In this document: piece by piece, positions 1 to 11,559 of the stretch
Position numbering within the stretch: position 1 is the stretch's first letter
How the letters are laid out: every line of letters starts with the position of its first letter
Assembly (NCBI RefSeq): GCF_000321225.1
Contig: NW_004451010.1
Span: 445,211 to 509,210 of the forward strand
Length of the DNA stretch: 64,000 bases
Reading direction: 5' to 3'
Source: Odobenus rosmarus divergens
Lineage: Eukaryota; Chordata; Mammalia; Carnivora; Odobenidae
Made by a program: the position numbers and the translations under genes
The notes under the pieces: model-generated
What the model was told of the DNA's origin: nothing
Databases searched by the model: none
The model's input: only the letters and a program-made list of their open reading frames with translations

Positions 1-608
1 TAGAAGTAAATTAGATAATATTCCATCAGTTATTGCCATCTGAAAATTTTAGTTTAAGTCAAAGTCAACATGTCTAAAATTTATCACTATTTTCCCACAT
101 TTAAACTGGTCTCTTCCCAATAATCTCATGTCTATTAGTATGCCTTATACCTATCTCAATTCTTCCAGTCTTCCAGAATAAATAGAGTGAAATCCATATT
201 TGCTTTCCTTTTTCCTCCATTCTCTATGCCTAATCCTTTAGCAGGAGTTAGAGTTTTTTTCTATGTAATTCATCTTTTCTAATAGTCAATCCAAAGCCTG
301 CCCCACCCCCCCGAGACATACTCTTATCAGTTTACGTTAAATTTACCCCGTTATATTTCTATCCTCTAATCCATCTTACGTACTACAGCAGAGGACTAAT
401 TTTGATGGGTCATGATCAAATATTTTCAAACACCATCATTGACTCCATACCGTTGACCCTATTAACCCCTCTACTTTGCTGTCAAAGTACTACATAATTT
501 TGGCTTAATCAGTTCATCCAACAAATTTTCTAATATTCTCCAATATAAACCTGTCTCTCTCCACTGTCTCATATACTACATACTTGTTCCTATTCATGTT
601 CTTACTGG

Positions 609-640
609 TTTTTTTGTTTGTTTGTTTGTTTGTTTGTTTA
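609..640. repeat. (GTTT)n microsatellite
   Basis: About seven GTTT units follow a short T run. It lies in intron sequence and is ordinary simple repeat. Confidence 0.8.
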
Positions 641-960
641 GCTTAGAGTATCCTCTCTCATTCCCTCTACTTATTCAAAAACAAACTGTAGGACTCAAAT
701 TCTCATCTCCTCCATAAAGTCTTGCCAGATTCCTCTAATCCTTCCTGATTTCTTTCCTTCCCTGACTTAGAATAAGCACCACACAGTTTACAATTTAATT
801 GTCTCCTAATTGATTGACCTTTGTTAACGGCATGTCTCCAAATATTTGAGAGTTTGTTAATGTCATGTCTCCAAATACTTGAGAGTAAGTCAAATTTCTG
901 TTATTGCTCTCCATCTCTCAGTACATCGAAAGTGCTTAATATATACTTACTGATTTTTTA
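641..960 (+). repeat. Possible L2 3' end, old
   Basis: Motifs such as the TCCATAAAG-CTTGCCAGATTCC region and the end near 920-955 (AGTGCTTAATATATACTTACTGATT) resemble a decayed L2 3' end. The match is weak and interrupted by the tandem duplication at 820-885. Confidence 0.3.
820..885. repeat. 33-bp tandem duplication
   Basis: Two adjacent 33-bp copies (820-852 and 853-885) both start TTTGTTAA and end TTGAGAG. I count three mismatches between them. Confidence 0.85.
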
Positions 961-978
961 TTAAGAATATAACAAATA

Positions 979-1180
979 GGGACGCCTGGGTGGCTCAGTC
1001 GGTTAGGTGTCTGCCTTCGGCTCAGGTCATGATCCCAGGGTCCTGGGATCGAGTCCCGCATCAGACTCTCTGCTCAGTGGGGAGCCTGCTTCTCTCTCTT
1101 CCTCTCCCCCTTCCTGTACTCGCTCTCTCTCTCTGACAAATAAATAAATAAAATCTTTAAAAAAAATTTAAAAAAGAACA
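979..1180 (+). mobile_element. Can-SINE (tRNA-derived), arctoid type
   Basis: The tRNA-like head (GCCTGGGTGGCTCAGTCGG) is followed by the GGTCATGATCC and GGATCGAGTCC region, a CT-rich stretch and an A-rich tail (AAATAAATAAAATCTTTAAA). Target-site duplications ATATAACAAATA flank it at 967-978 and 1181-1192. Sense to the collagen gene, about 550 bp upstream of the first exon. Confidence 0.93.
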
Positions 1181-1726
1181 ATATAACAAATATAAAATGA
1201 GCTCAGTTAAAAAAAATTAGATTTGTTATTGTTTTTATTCTGACTTAGTTTCTTCTGTGCAAGGTCAAATGTTCTATACTAAAATTATGGCAATCCTGGG
1301 AATTTTAATGTGAATCAACTTAATTCTTTTAATCTGCTATGGCATATTTGATTATCTTAATTATATTTAATTGTGGTAGACTACAGAAATAAAATTTTGT
1401 TCAATGGTTATAGGAATTAGTTAATTCTTACAATATGTTTTGATACTTTTACTATCCTATTTCATATGCCTCAAAATGATAAGCATTTCTACTTATAAAA
1501 ATACTTTTAGTACTTTATCCCTTGAAATACATTTTGAGGATTTTTATTGTATTAAAAGTCTAGCAACTTTAAGGTAAAAATACAAAATTTGTAAATTAAA
1601 AAGTATTGGCAGTTAGGATGAGATATGCATGTAAGTTATGATTCTGACAATTTTCCTGTCAAGGCTTAGCTCAGTCATGACTGATTAACATGCCTTAATG
1701 TTTTTCTTTTTTCTTTGTTTTAAAAG

Positions 1727-1780
1727 GGAGAACGTGGAAGTCCAGGTCCACTAGGTCCCCAGGGGGAAAAGGGTGTTATG
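1727..1780 (+). CDS. COL24A1: Collagen helix exon 1 of window (54 bp)
   Basis: Encodes GERGSPGPLGPQGEKGVM, six perfect Gly-X-Y triplets, phase 0 at both ends. The acceptor has a long T-rich tract ending TTTTAAAAG, and the donor is ATG|GTAAGA. One Y-position proline (GSP) is a candidate 4-hydroxyproline, and the Y-position Lys in GEK is a candidate for hydroxylation. The upstream exon joined to it lies outside the window. The exon is the standard 54-bp fibrillar unit, so it belongs to the continuous triple helix and carries no separate domain. Confidence 0.95.
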
Positions 1781-2081
1781 GTAAGAGTCAGTGATTTGAA
1801 ATATATGTTTCCAAAGAACATCATAATTCTAGAGGTGAAATTGCCTTGAATGGAATTTAAGTAAATGAAAATGTCTATTTTACGATGTATTTCCTTTAGA
1901 ATTTTCCTTCCTTTAAACAGTTTACCTTTCACATGCTGATGGGCACTGCAAAGCATGAAAATCAGATGACTTGGTCAAATGAGTTAATAGTTTTAAGAGA
2001 AGAATTAAACCACCATAAATTAACTGAAATGGATGAAAAAGAAAATTCAGTTAGGATTCTACTTTTGTAGCTTATAATTTC

Positions 2082-2269
2082 ACAAACTGAGGGTTCTAGA
2101 GGGGAGGGGGGTGGGGGGATGGGTTAGCCTGGTGATAGGTATTAAAGAGGGTACGTATTGAATGGAGCACTGGGTATTATACGCAAACAATGAATCATGG
2201 AATACTACATCAAAAACTAATGATGTAATGTATGGTGATTAACATAACATAATAATAAAAATATATATA
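2082..2269 (+). mobile_element. Young carnivore L1, 3' end only
   Basis: Carries the L1 3' UTR signature: a G-rich run (AGGGGAGGGGGGTGGGGGG), GGTTAGCCTGGTGATAGG, then CATCAAAAACTAATGATG and an A-rich tail. Flanked by near-identical direct repeats TAGCTTATAATTTC (2068-2081) and TAGCTTATAGTTTC (2270-2283). Strongly 5'-truncated and in gene-sense orientation. Confidence 0.9.
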
Positions 2270-2623
2270 TAGCTTATAGTTTCTATGGCACATACCATCA
2301 CTGCCACTCTTCCATGAGTTTGTGGTCCTGATGTAATTCTTTGATAATATGTGAAACATCAGAATCCAGAATTCATCTTACTCTCTTGCATCTTTAAGGT
2401 AGTAATAGATGACAAATATTATATATAGATTATATTTTTTCAGTTTATTAAATAGTTTCTAAACATGATAGGAACTAGTACAAAAAATATCAATAAAAGA
2501 ATCTTGCTTTCAGAAAATATATCGTAATAGATCTGGTGGCATATAATACTGTCTACAAATTTATTTTACCTAAGTTATTCTTTAGTTTTAACTTCTGTAT
2601 TATCAGCAAAGCACTATAAGATT

Positions 2624-2803
2624 TCATTTTTAGCTATGTCCAATTGTTGTAAACTAAGAAATTTAATATACCCATTAGGTTAATCAATTTTAGGAATTAC
2701 TACCTACTAAGAAATCATTTTTAGCTATGTCCAGGTGCTGTAAACTAAGAAATTTAATATACCCATTAGGTTAATCAATTTCAGGAATTACTACCTACTA
2801 AGA
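2624..2803. repeat. 91-bp tandem duplication
   Basis: Copy 1 (2624-2714) and copy 2 (2715-2803) share the order TCATTTTTAGCTATGTCC, AAACTAAGAAATTTAATATA, CCCATTAGGTTAATCAATTT and ACTACCTACTAAG. I count four substitutions over the shared length. Unique intron sequence, not a recognised transposon. Confidence 0.95.
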
Positions 2804-3273
2804 CATTCTCTAAATTAGTATTAATGCCATAAAGGGTGTGTTTCTTCTAAAATTTAACAGGCTGTAGAGTATTTGTACACATTCACATTCCTTAATTATA
2901 GAATTCTCTGGCCTCTGACAATGAAATGGCTTCATAATCTATATAATATAACATATATCTATTCATGGCATAACAAAACCTACAGAAAGATAAGATGAAT
3001 ATTCTCTTCTCAATAGGTCATAATATATGATTCTGTTTAGCCAATTTCTTTTCTAGGCAGAGTTAGTAATAAAAGTATATACAGCTTCTGTGTAATCATG
3101 TCTTATTCCTAACTCTAGTACATTTCCCATGGCCTTTTATATCTTGGATAGGAAAGAGAGATCTTATTTACATTATCACTTTTATTACTATTTATAATTT
3201 ACTGGTTTGTCTTCAATGAAAATAATCAGATATGATAGAGACTTCATGTCTTTCATATTTTTACTCATTATAG

Positions 3274-3327
3274 GGATATCCAGGTCCTCCTGGGGATCCA
3301 GGACCCATTGGTCCACTGGGATTACCT
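3274..3327 (+). CDS. COL24A1: Collagen helix exon 2 of window (54 bp)
   Basis: Encodes GYPGPPGDPGPIGPLGLP, six perfect triplets, phase 0. The acceptor ends CTCATTATAG and the donor is CCT|GTAAGT, a consensus site. With Y-position proline in four of six triplets (YP, PP, DP, LP) it is, with the last exon, the most proline-rich in the window and should form a stable helix segment after prolyl 4-hydroxylation. It joins in frame to the exons at 1727 and 4661. Confidence 0.95.
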
Positions 3328-4660
3328 GTAAGTAAAGACTTTATATTCCCTTCTAGAATGTCTATTTAAAATTTAAATCTGTGATTTTGGTTATACTATA
3401 CTTTTTGTTCTTATGCAAAATAAGTAATGTATAAACTGATGAAGGCTACTTCTCAATGTAAAACACTCTAGAATATTTCATGGTATCTTAAACTTCCTCA
3501 CTTCTATTTGCTTTATCATTTACTTTTAATAATCAGTACAATTTTGTAGCCTAAAACAAAAAGAAATTTAAACTTTCTTTTGAAAAACCACATATAAGAA
3601 AACAGAGTCAGCAATCAAGCATACATGTGAGCTTGGATAAACAAATCACAAATAAGTCACGACATATTTTTCTTAGAAACTTGCAAATATTCCCAAAAAA
3701 CCAGATGAAAGTCAGAGAAAATGTATCTTTATTGACCAAAACTTGAGTTTTAAAAATACTCCATTTATTATATAGAGAAAGATAACAAAATCTTGCCTCT
3801 AAAGAAATAAAGCTTGCTTATCAAAATTTGGCCATTATTATCAACTTAAATATGAAAAAGATAAGCCTTAATAATCCCCTAAACAGAACTATTATCAGAA
3901 ATGGTTTAAAAAAAAAAAGAAAGAAATGGTTTATGCTGTTTTGGGAAGCTTCTGTTTTGAAGACAGGCCTGACTTTCCAGTACATTGATAGGCATGTTAT
4001 TGACTTCTAAAATTAGGAAGACGGATGTAGATTGGTACAGTTGCCAGTCTTTTTATTCACAGAAGATAATAAATAAATCTAAGATCCTATGAACGTTCAC
4101 TGTTTTTATCTACCTAATGTCATATAGATAAATAAATTTTGTTTTCTAATTCTTTATTAAAGACTATCAAGTATAAAAATTCATTGTAACTGACTTAGTA
4201 ATAAGTAACAACTTAATCTTCATTACATCTATTTGTGGCATATTTGGGGTATTTTGTGACATTTTTCATCATAACAGGAAAAATGTATTTTTATGTGATG
4301 GGATTATCATAAATGTCTAGAATAATGAGAAAGAAATCTTGCAGCAATAGCCAATCGCTTTTTTGATGGACCAAGCTGATTAGACTAGTCAGACTGGCCA
4401 AATAGGTGTCTCTTTCCACTGTGAATCCATGTGTTCCTCCTGAAAACTAGTTGGAATACTGGGAGAGGGAAGAATAGCAGAATAATGGGGAAAGAAATTA
4501 TGGCGTTTATTTCATAAATAAAGCATATTTTAAAGGAGATTAATCAATTTTATTTTAAAAATTCCCAAGGAGAATTACATGTCATAAGAAAGGTTATAAT
4601 TCCTATTTTGCTAATGTTCCTGTGAATTCTATAACTAATTTTTAAATTTTTAATGTGTAG
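3328..4660 (+). other. Intron between window exons 2 and 3
   Basis: 1333 bp of AT-rich sequence. The only structure I can support is the repeat-flanked poly(A) at 3897-3933. No transposon body is evident. Confidence 0.85.
3897..3933 (+). mobile_element. Poly(A) tract flanked by 12-bp direct repeats
   Basis: AGAAATGGTTTA occurs at 3897-3908 and again at 3922-3933. The 13 bases between are A10 then GAA. The arrangement of a target-site duplication around an A tail with no element body is what an extremely 5'-truncated LINE-driven insertion leaves. Slippage or local duplication is the alternative. Confidence 0.6.
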
Positions 4661-4714
4661 GGTCATGTGGGGGCAAGAGGACCACCTGGGAGTCAAGGTC
4701 CTAAGGGACAAAGA
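4661..4714 (+). CDS. COL24A1: Collagen helix exon 3 of window (54 bp)
   Basis: Encodes GHVGARGPPGSQGPKGQR, six perfect triplets, phase 0. The acceptor is TTTTTAATGTGTAG with a short, purine-interrupted pyrimidine tract, one of the weaker ones here. The donor is AGA|GTAAGT. The single Y-position proline (GPP) is the last one before a 15-triplet stretch with none. A large 8.8-kb intron follows. Confidence 0.95.
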
Positions 4715-5279
4715 GTAAGTTATCTAACGCAGGAAGTAATCTAATACCTTAACCTCAAAAAAATGACTTTATAAATACTGATGTGTTCAGCAAAAATAGT
4801 TCTATGTCTTCTAGATGGTGCTTGGATATTGTTGGTTTTTTCCTTGTTTTCATTATATTAGATGAACTACCTACCTACATTAATTGAAGGGTGACTCATT
4901 ATCATTTGTACTCATAAAACCATACTTTTCCATTTTATGTTTTACAAATTTTACTAATTCATATAGAATTCTTCTTTCACATTCTCAACTTCCAGTTCCA
5001 TTCTTTGGGAGAATTGTAAAGGTGAAGATGTTTAAATTAACTGTTTTTCTACTCACGAGAGACTTACATAGCAAGGAATAGTAACATCATGACAGAGTAA
5101 GAGCAATAGGAAGTGGAATGAAGACAAATGCAGGATGACTGTTTATTAATTATAAATCAGAAGTGATATAATCATCATCTTTTGGTGATTATGTATAAGA
5201 ATTAAATTAGAAATCTTTCAATCTTTGAGTTTTTTAAACATTAAATCCTTTCTTTTTCTTTGAAGAAATAAGAACCACA

Positions 5280-5490
5280 ATTTATTGCATCACATGCCAG
5301 GCACCTTTACATCTATTATTTTACTTAATACTTAGAACTACCCAAAGAAGATGTATTGTCTCAGATATTATAGCTGAGGAAAACAGAGCTCAGAGAGTGT
5401 AAGTATATGGCCTATAGGCACACAGAGAGAAATGACAAAACCAGGATTCAAATCTTAGTGTGTCTATCTCCCAAGCCTATGCTTATTTGA
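5280..5490 (-). mobile_element. MIR SINE, old
   Basis: The + strand shows the reverse-complement MIR order: TGCCAGGCACCTTTACAT, ATTTTACTTAATACTTAGAACTA, GCTGAGGAAAACAGAGCTCAGAGAG and AAAACCAGGATTCAAATC. No target-site duplication is recognisable. Confidence 0.8.
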
Positions 5491-6230
5491 CACCACACAG
5501 AATACTAAGGAGGTTGTTTTTTTTTTCTTTGATAAATCTGAATATGTGGGCTGTAAGAATTCTCCTTTCTCCTTTGGCTTTACTTTGATTTTTAGAATTA
5601 GTGAAGAAAATATTTAAAAACATGGTGTCCAACTAACAAAAGTTAAAAACAAAACAAAAACTTCATTTTACAGTTGGCAAATGAGAAAAAAGTGTTAAGA
5701 TTGCCATTTGAAATAATAACTTTAGTTTCATGTCCTGTGTTTTAAGTGAAGATTGATGAAAGAGAGTAAATTTGTCTTTATTATTATTTCTTTTCTGAAA
5801 AACTATTTTCCTTACTGGGTTATAGATTTACAATTTATAAATAATCCTGATGGCCCCTTATATTTTAGCCCAAATGAGATTTAAAATAAAATAAAAAGAC
5901 AGTAGATGATCTGTACCCAAACTGTCATTTAGTGGTCTATACCCTGCCAGCATTCAGTACTTGGTCAGGTCCAATGTGTTTATTCAACTTTGTATTAGTC
6001 AAAGTGAAAAAGTTCAACCAGTTTTGTGACAGTTGAAAGAAAGCAGAAATACTTTTTGCTATGTTTTACTTTTTGTTAATTAAGTAATCGAAGGCTTATA
6101 GAAGCCATGTACCTAAGTAAGAACTCCTCCTGAACCACTTGTGTTTTCTCCTGAGTCATATGGAAAGTTCATTTGCTCTGTGGTTTTCTAACTTCCCCGT
6201 GAACCCTGGGTAATTGTTACCCTTTGCTTT

Positions 6231-6725
6231 CCCTTTTTTTTTCTTCCAAGATGTTCTTTAAATTCATGTTAGTTAACATAACACTAACTAACATAGTGTA
6301 GTATTAGATTGAGGAGTAGAATTTAGTGATTCATCAGTTATGTATAACATCAGTGTTCATTCCATCAAGTGCCCTCCTTAATGCCCATCACTCAGTTAAT
6401 CCATCCCTCCACCAACCTCCCCTCCAGCAACCCTGTCTGTTCTCTATAGTTAAGGGTCTCCTACGGTTTGCCTTCCTCTCTGTTTTTATCTTGGTTTTCC
6501 TTCCCTTCCCCTGTGTTCATCTGTTTTGTTTCTTAAATTCCACGTACATGTGAAATCATATGGTATTTGTCTTTCCCTGACTAATTTTGGTTAGTGTAAT
6601 ATACTCTAGTTCCATCCACATTATTGCAGATGGCAAGATTTCATTCCTTTTTATGGCTGAGTAATATTCCATTGTATAAATATACCACCTCTTCTTTATC
6701 CATTCATCAGTCAATAGATTGTTAT
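6231..6725 (-). mobile_element. Carnivore L1 3' end, antisense
   Basis: Begins with a T run (complement of the poly(A) tail), then TTAGTTAACATA, GTGATTCATCAGTTATGTAT, TGCCCTCCTTAATGCCCATC and GGCTGAGTAATATTCCATTG, the L1 3' UTR and ORF2 end read backwards. 5'-truncated; apparent ORFs in it are antisense reading of L1. Confidence 0.88.
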
Positions 6726-8591
6726 CCTTTTCTGACTTTCCACTTTGTCCTCAACTCTTACCTCTTCAATGGTCTATCTTCCTCTTATCCTCCAAATACA
6801 TTTTACTGATTCTCTCCCAAAATGGCTTCTCACAATTACTTAAAATTCATTCAGTACTTTCTAAACAAGGAAATCTTATTTAGAAATAAAGACTTTGTTT
6901 AGTACAAAAACACTTCCTTTGCAGGAGAATGTTTCAGGCAATTCCTGAACATTGAGAATACAAAAAAGAACTGAAGACCAGAATATTTAAGAATATATTA
7001 TTAGAAAGTTCCATTCCAGATGGCATGTAATATCTTCCTATTTCTACTGTCTTCTTATCAATCTGTTCTCCACTATGGATGTGATCTCAATATGCTGGGT
7101 CCATTTTTCCCACTGTTTTTCAATCACACACACACAAAAAGAACATGTGTCTACTCCACTGAGATAAATGAAAATGTATCTGGCTGGAGGTTCCTGTGCT
7201 CCAGCTTTTCCCCACCACCCCAGAGGCTAAGGGGGTTGATCTTCCCAGCATTCCTATAACCCCTTCATGGCACACTACTGTGTCATAGTACCCTGGAGAG
7301 GAAGCTGTGCCCTATGCACACTAACCCTGAGATGACGCAGAGAATAATTATTATGGAACTAGTACTTATTACTGTTTTGCCTGTGACTTACACTGTTATC
7401 ACATGGCCATGTGAACATCATCAATAATAGGACATGCTCTTAGGGGTCTGCCTGCCCATCCATCTGTCATTCAACTATCTAACATTTACTGGTTTCTTAT
7501 AATTTGTCGAGCATTCTCCTCATACCATGGAGGATTCAACAGTAACTGTCTTTTAGATCTGGACCACATGGGTTTTACTATTTAATTGGTTACAGCCCAG
7601 TGGCTTTTGAAGTATCATACAATATTGGTACTTTTCCAGAGGACAAGAAAAGCTCAGGCAAGCAACAATGTCTGCTTTCAGAAAACAACTTCAATAAATT
7701 AATATAATGAAAATTTGTCTAACCTGCTTTGTGAAGGTTGTATAATCCTGCTTCTTATATAGCTGAAAAAGAGCAGGATTAGTTGAAAGTATCATTCTTA
7801 TGGTTTGAGAGGCTTAGGTGGGAGATTTGGCATAAATTTAAAGTATTATTATTTATCCTACATACTCTAAGCTTTTTTTTTTTCACCTGCCAAGTTTGGC
7901 TGAAGAATAGTCATTTAAGTCTAGTAAAATAATTTAATACACCAAAGCTAATTAATTTAATACATACAATCATATCCATTACATAGACAATTTAGGCTAG
8001 CAGATTCTCTACTGCAGTACCGGTAAGATGGTGGCTTAGCCTTTTTGCGTCACTAGGAATCAGCACAACTTTATTTGCTGTCCCTCATGTGCATATTTAA
8101 CTCACTGGGGCTAGGTAACTGATCCTTTGGTGTCTCTCCAATGTGTACTTCTGTGTCCTGTCTCCAGCTGCCCTGACAGGAGAGATGACACACTGAGCAG
8201 AGTTAACCTCTCTTTTCTTGCCCATGGATTGGGCCTTTGATCATTAGGCAAATTCAGATTTTGTACCCTTTCTCGGGAAGGTGGGTATAGAGGCGCACAA
8301 CTGAGCAATTTTTTATTCTATGCTACTTAATATTAAATGAGGAAAAAAGATTGAATTAACTATATTAGAAATATGTAATGTTTTAAGATTTTCTATGCAA
8401 GATGCAGAATGGATATGACCATAAATATTCTGAATTGTGTCTTCTTCGAGGAACCGCATATCATATTGGGAAACCAGCCATCAACATTTGCATTTAGATT
8501 CAATGCGAGTACTACCTGGGTCACGCCAAGTATTAAAGAAGAGTTTTTGTGTGGTTTCTTCTCCTGAAAAAATTTATAAAAGAATAGAATG
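6726..8591. other. Unique intron sequence
   Basis: About 1.9 kb with no transposon signature or collagen-like codon pattern that I can recognise. A small (CA)n lies near 7126-7137. Confidence 0.5.
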
Positions 8592-8774
8592 GGGGCGCCT
8601 GGGTGGCTCAGTCGGTTAGGTGTCTGCCTTCGGCTCAGGTCATGATCCTGGGATCAAGTCCCGCATCGGGCTCCCTGCTCAGCGGCGATCCTGCTTCTCC
8701 CTCTCCCTCTGCCTGCCTTTCTGCCTACTTGTGCTCTCTCTCTCTCTCTCTGTCAAATAAACAAAATCTTTAAA
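8592..8774 (+). mobile_element. Can-SINE (tRNA-derived)
   Basis: Starts GGGGCGCCTGGGTGGCTCAG and contains GGCTCAGGTCATGATCC, a CT-rich stretch and AAATAAACAAAATCTTTAAA. Flanked by perfect 14-bp duplications AAAAGAATAGAATG (8578-8591 and 8775-8788). Lacks the CCCAGGGTCCTG block seen in the copy at 979, so it belongs to a shorter variant or carries a small deletion. Confidence 0.95.
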
Positions 8775-9468
8775 AAAAGAATAGAATGAAATGATTTTCC
8801 CCACAAAATCACAGATAATATAGTTTTTGTTTAAGGGAACATTTTGTCCCAGCTATATCAATCAAGAGCCAGAACAGACTGCTAGGCATAATTAGTTAGG
8901 CATCTGAGTAATTTCAAATTAATGGAGGGGTCAAGCAAAGACAGATGGATGTGGTTAAAAGGAAATATAAATATACTGAATCCAAGTTAGAAGGACATTT
9001 GTTCTGTGAATAAGAGTTGTTTTCTTTCATTCATAGATGCTTTAGCTCTTTAAAATTGATTACAAGCATTATAGAGATGGCCTTGTAATTCTCATAAAAG
9101 CTTCCTACATAAACTAGTGTGCAGTTTATATTAGTGTGATAGTTAATGATAATTTTTTTTAATTGTAGCATTTATATGAAGTAGTGGTTTTGTCTTGTAT
9201 CATCTAATACTTCTAGGATTATTGATTATTCAGGACTTTTGTTAATTCTTTAACATTATTGCCTACAATTCAAGTACTTGTTATTTTATGAAACATGCTT
9301 AATTTATATAGCTGAGCTATCAGACTTTATTCCAGTTTTTAGAACCTACTTATAGCCACTTACTGTAGCCAACTTTAACTTTTCTTACAGATGATGAGGA
9401 AAAGATCAGATTTTTTTTTTTAGCTAGCATACATTCTCCAAGAGCTTTACAGATAATTGGATATTTTA

Positions 9469-9673
9469 TTTTATTTTATTATTTTATTTTATTGAGCTCG
9501 CATGTGCATGAGTGGGGGGGAAGGGGCAGAAGGAGAGGGAAAGAGAGAATCCTAAGCAGGCTCCATGCCCAGAATGGAGACCAACGCAGGGCTCCATCTC
9601 ACAAGCCTGAGATCATGACCTGAGCGGAAATCAAGAATCAGACACTTAACTGACTGAGGCACCGAGGCACTCT
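9469..9673 (-). mobile_element. Can-SINE, older copy, antisense
   Basis: Reads as the complement: A/T tail (TTTTATTTTATTGAGCTCGC), CAGGCTCCATGCCCAGAATG, GATCATGACCTGAGC, then CTTAACTGACTGAGGCACCG. The head is diverged from the young copies. Target duplications GATAATTGGATATTTTA and GATAATCAGATATTTTA flank it (9452-9468, 9674-9690). Confidence 0.9.
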
Positions 9674-10731
9674 GATAATCAGATATTTTAAAGCAGGTAT
9701 TTAAAAAATAACTTTATGCCCAATTAGATGCCTATTATAATGCTGTTGGTCTCTCTTAGAGCTTGTCCTAAAGCTTATTTTGTCTCAGGAGTCAAAGAAG
9801 GCATATAAACTAACCCAGGGGTAACTTTTACAACCAATATCAGAGTGAAACTTATGGATGCTGAGAAAGCTAAGCTTTTAATTAATTAATTTAGCCTTAA
9901 CTGAAACATAGAGAGTATTAAGCTTTCCTAGAGTTCTTTCAGCCTTAACCTCTTAACCAGCAACCTTAGGCTTTAATTAATACAATTACTATACTTAGAC
10001 CTTTTTAAAAAAAAAAAAACAAAAAAAACTAAAATAAATGTGGTTATCTTGTCATCAGCTTAGGAGCAGAAATTTCTTTCTTTGTTCCCTGGTTTAGTAA
10101 ATGAAATAATAATCTGAAAGTATATTTAGAGTAAAAGTATTTTGACAAAAGCATTATAAAATGAGTGATTATCATTACTATGTGTATTCCTTAGTTTTGG
10201 AGGGAGCACCTTTCAATTATAATGCCAATCAGCACTTGTAAATGTTTCATATTCATTTTATAAACCTCCTCTAAACTTCAGGTCCTCTATTTCAATCTAC
10301 ATTCACTTGTTAACAAGATTGACCTTTGCTTCTTTTTAACATTTGGAAAAATATTATAAACTTAATAAAGCACAACTATTTGATGTCTTTATACATTTAG
10401 ACATCATATGAATCAGGCAACTCATATCGGCAGGCTTCCATTTCTTCATATTATAAAAGTGGAGGTTTGCACTAGTTCAGCCTCGACATTAGGTGATTTA
10501 TGTTCAGAAGCAGAAACTGGCCGTTGAGTATGAGATCTTCCTCCTGACCTAGATGCAGTCTTTTCTATGTATATATCCAGGCAGCCACTTAATCTGATTT
10601 TATGTAAGGAAAGAGATTTGCCATCTTTAGACCAAACAATTTTTTTTAAATTCTAAATTTACAACTCTGTGTCTGGGAGGACTTTTGAAGATTTATCCAT
10701 ATCGATGCTACCATTTAAACCTAGACAGAAT

Positions 10732-10930
10732 GGGGGCACATTGTTAGCTCAGTCGGTTAAGCAACTGCCTTCAGCTCAGGTCATGATCCCAGGGTTCCAG
10801 CTCCGTGTTCAGCCAGGAGCCTGCTTCTCCCTCTCCCTCTGCCTACAGCTTCCCCTGTTTGTGCTCTCTCTCTCTCTCTCTGTCAAATAAATAAATAAAA
10901 TCTAAAAGAAATTAAAAAATTAAAAAAATA
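10732..10930 (+). mobile_element. Can-SINE
   Basis: Carries AGCTCAGTCGGTTAAGC, GCTCAGGTCATGATCCCAGG, CT repeat and AAATAAATAAATAAAATC tail. The head is altered (GGGGCACATTGTTAGC). Target duplications near AACCTAGACAGAAT and AACCTATACAGAAT flank it. Confidence 0.92.
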
Positions 10931-11244
10931 AACCTATACAGAATGACTTCGCACTCTCTAGCACTAGCCTTGGAGATAGCTGCCTCATTGTGGTTGATTT
11001 GTCTAGAATCACATTCATTGTATTTGCCTCATTCTCCCTCTCCCTCTCCACCCAAGCAAGCCTACACTTCCAGTTTGTTTGCTATTAATGCTGTCATCAC
11101 TCTACTAGTTATTATAACAAAATATCCCAGAACGAGATTTCAGGTTACAAAAGGGTTAAGTGCCTACTTCCCAATGGACACGTTTTCAGTCTAGATTTCA
11201 CTTGTTTTCTGCAGTGTTTAAGAATGTTGACCATGTATTCCTTT

Positions 11245-11425
11245 CTTTTTTTTTTTAATTGAGGTATAGTTGACTCGCAATGTTACATTAGTTTCAGGTG
11301 TATTACGTACGTAGTGGTTTAACAACTTTGTAGTTTATGCTATGCTCGTCACAAGTATAGCTGCTGTCACCGGACAACACTCATTCCTTTTCATACTCCT
11401 TCAGCCACCTTCTGTTATAACTCCA
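11245..11425 (-). mobile_element. Old L1 3' UTR fragment, antisense
   Basis: A T run followed by AATTGAGGTATAGTTGAC, TGTTACATTAGTTTCAGGTG and GTTTAACAACTTTGTA, the antisense of an older L1 3' end. Confidence 0.65.
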
Positions 11426-11559
11426 AAAAATTTTGTGAAGTGTTTCCTTACAGCGCAGAAAGAGGAGAATGTGTTTAGAAGGTGACAGAGAAAGCGAATC
11501 AATATAGGCTGCTGAATTTTTAAGGTGAAGGTGATGTTTAGAACAAGGTCCTGAAGGAT

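Larger units (their letters stand above)
1781..3273 (+). other. Intron between window exons 1 and 2
   Basis: 1493 bp, GT at 1781 and AG at 3272-3273. It holds an L1 3' end (2082-2269) and a 91-bp tandem duplication (2624-2803). I see nothing recognisable in the rest, which is AT-rich. Confidence 0.9.

Noticed and set aside
8592..8774. tRNA gene suggested by the tRNA-like head
   Set aside because: This is the tRNA-derived head of a Can-SINE with an A-rich tail and target duplications; all similar heads in the window are the same.
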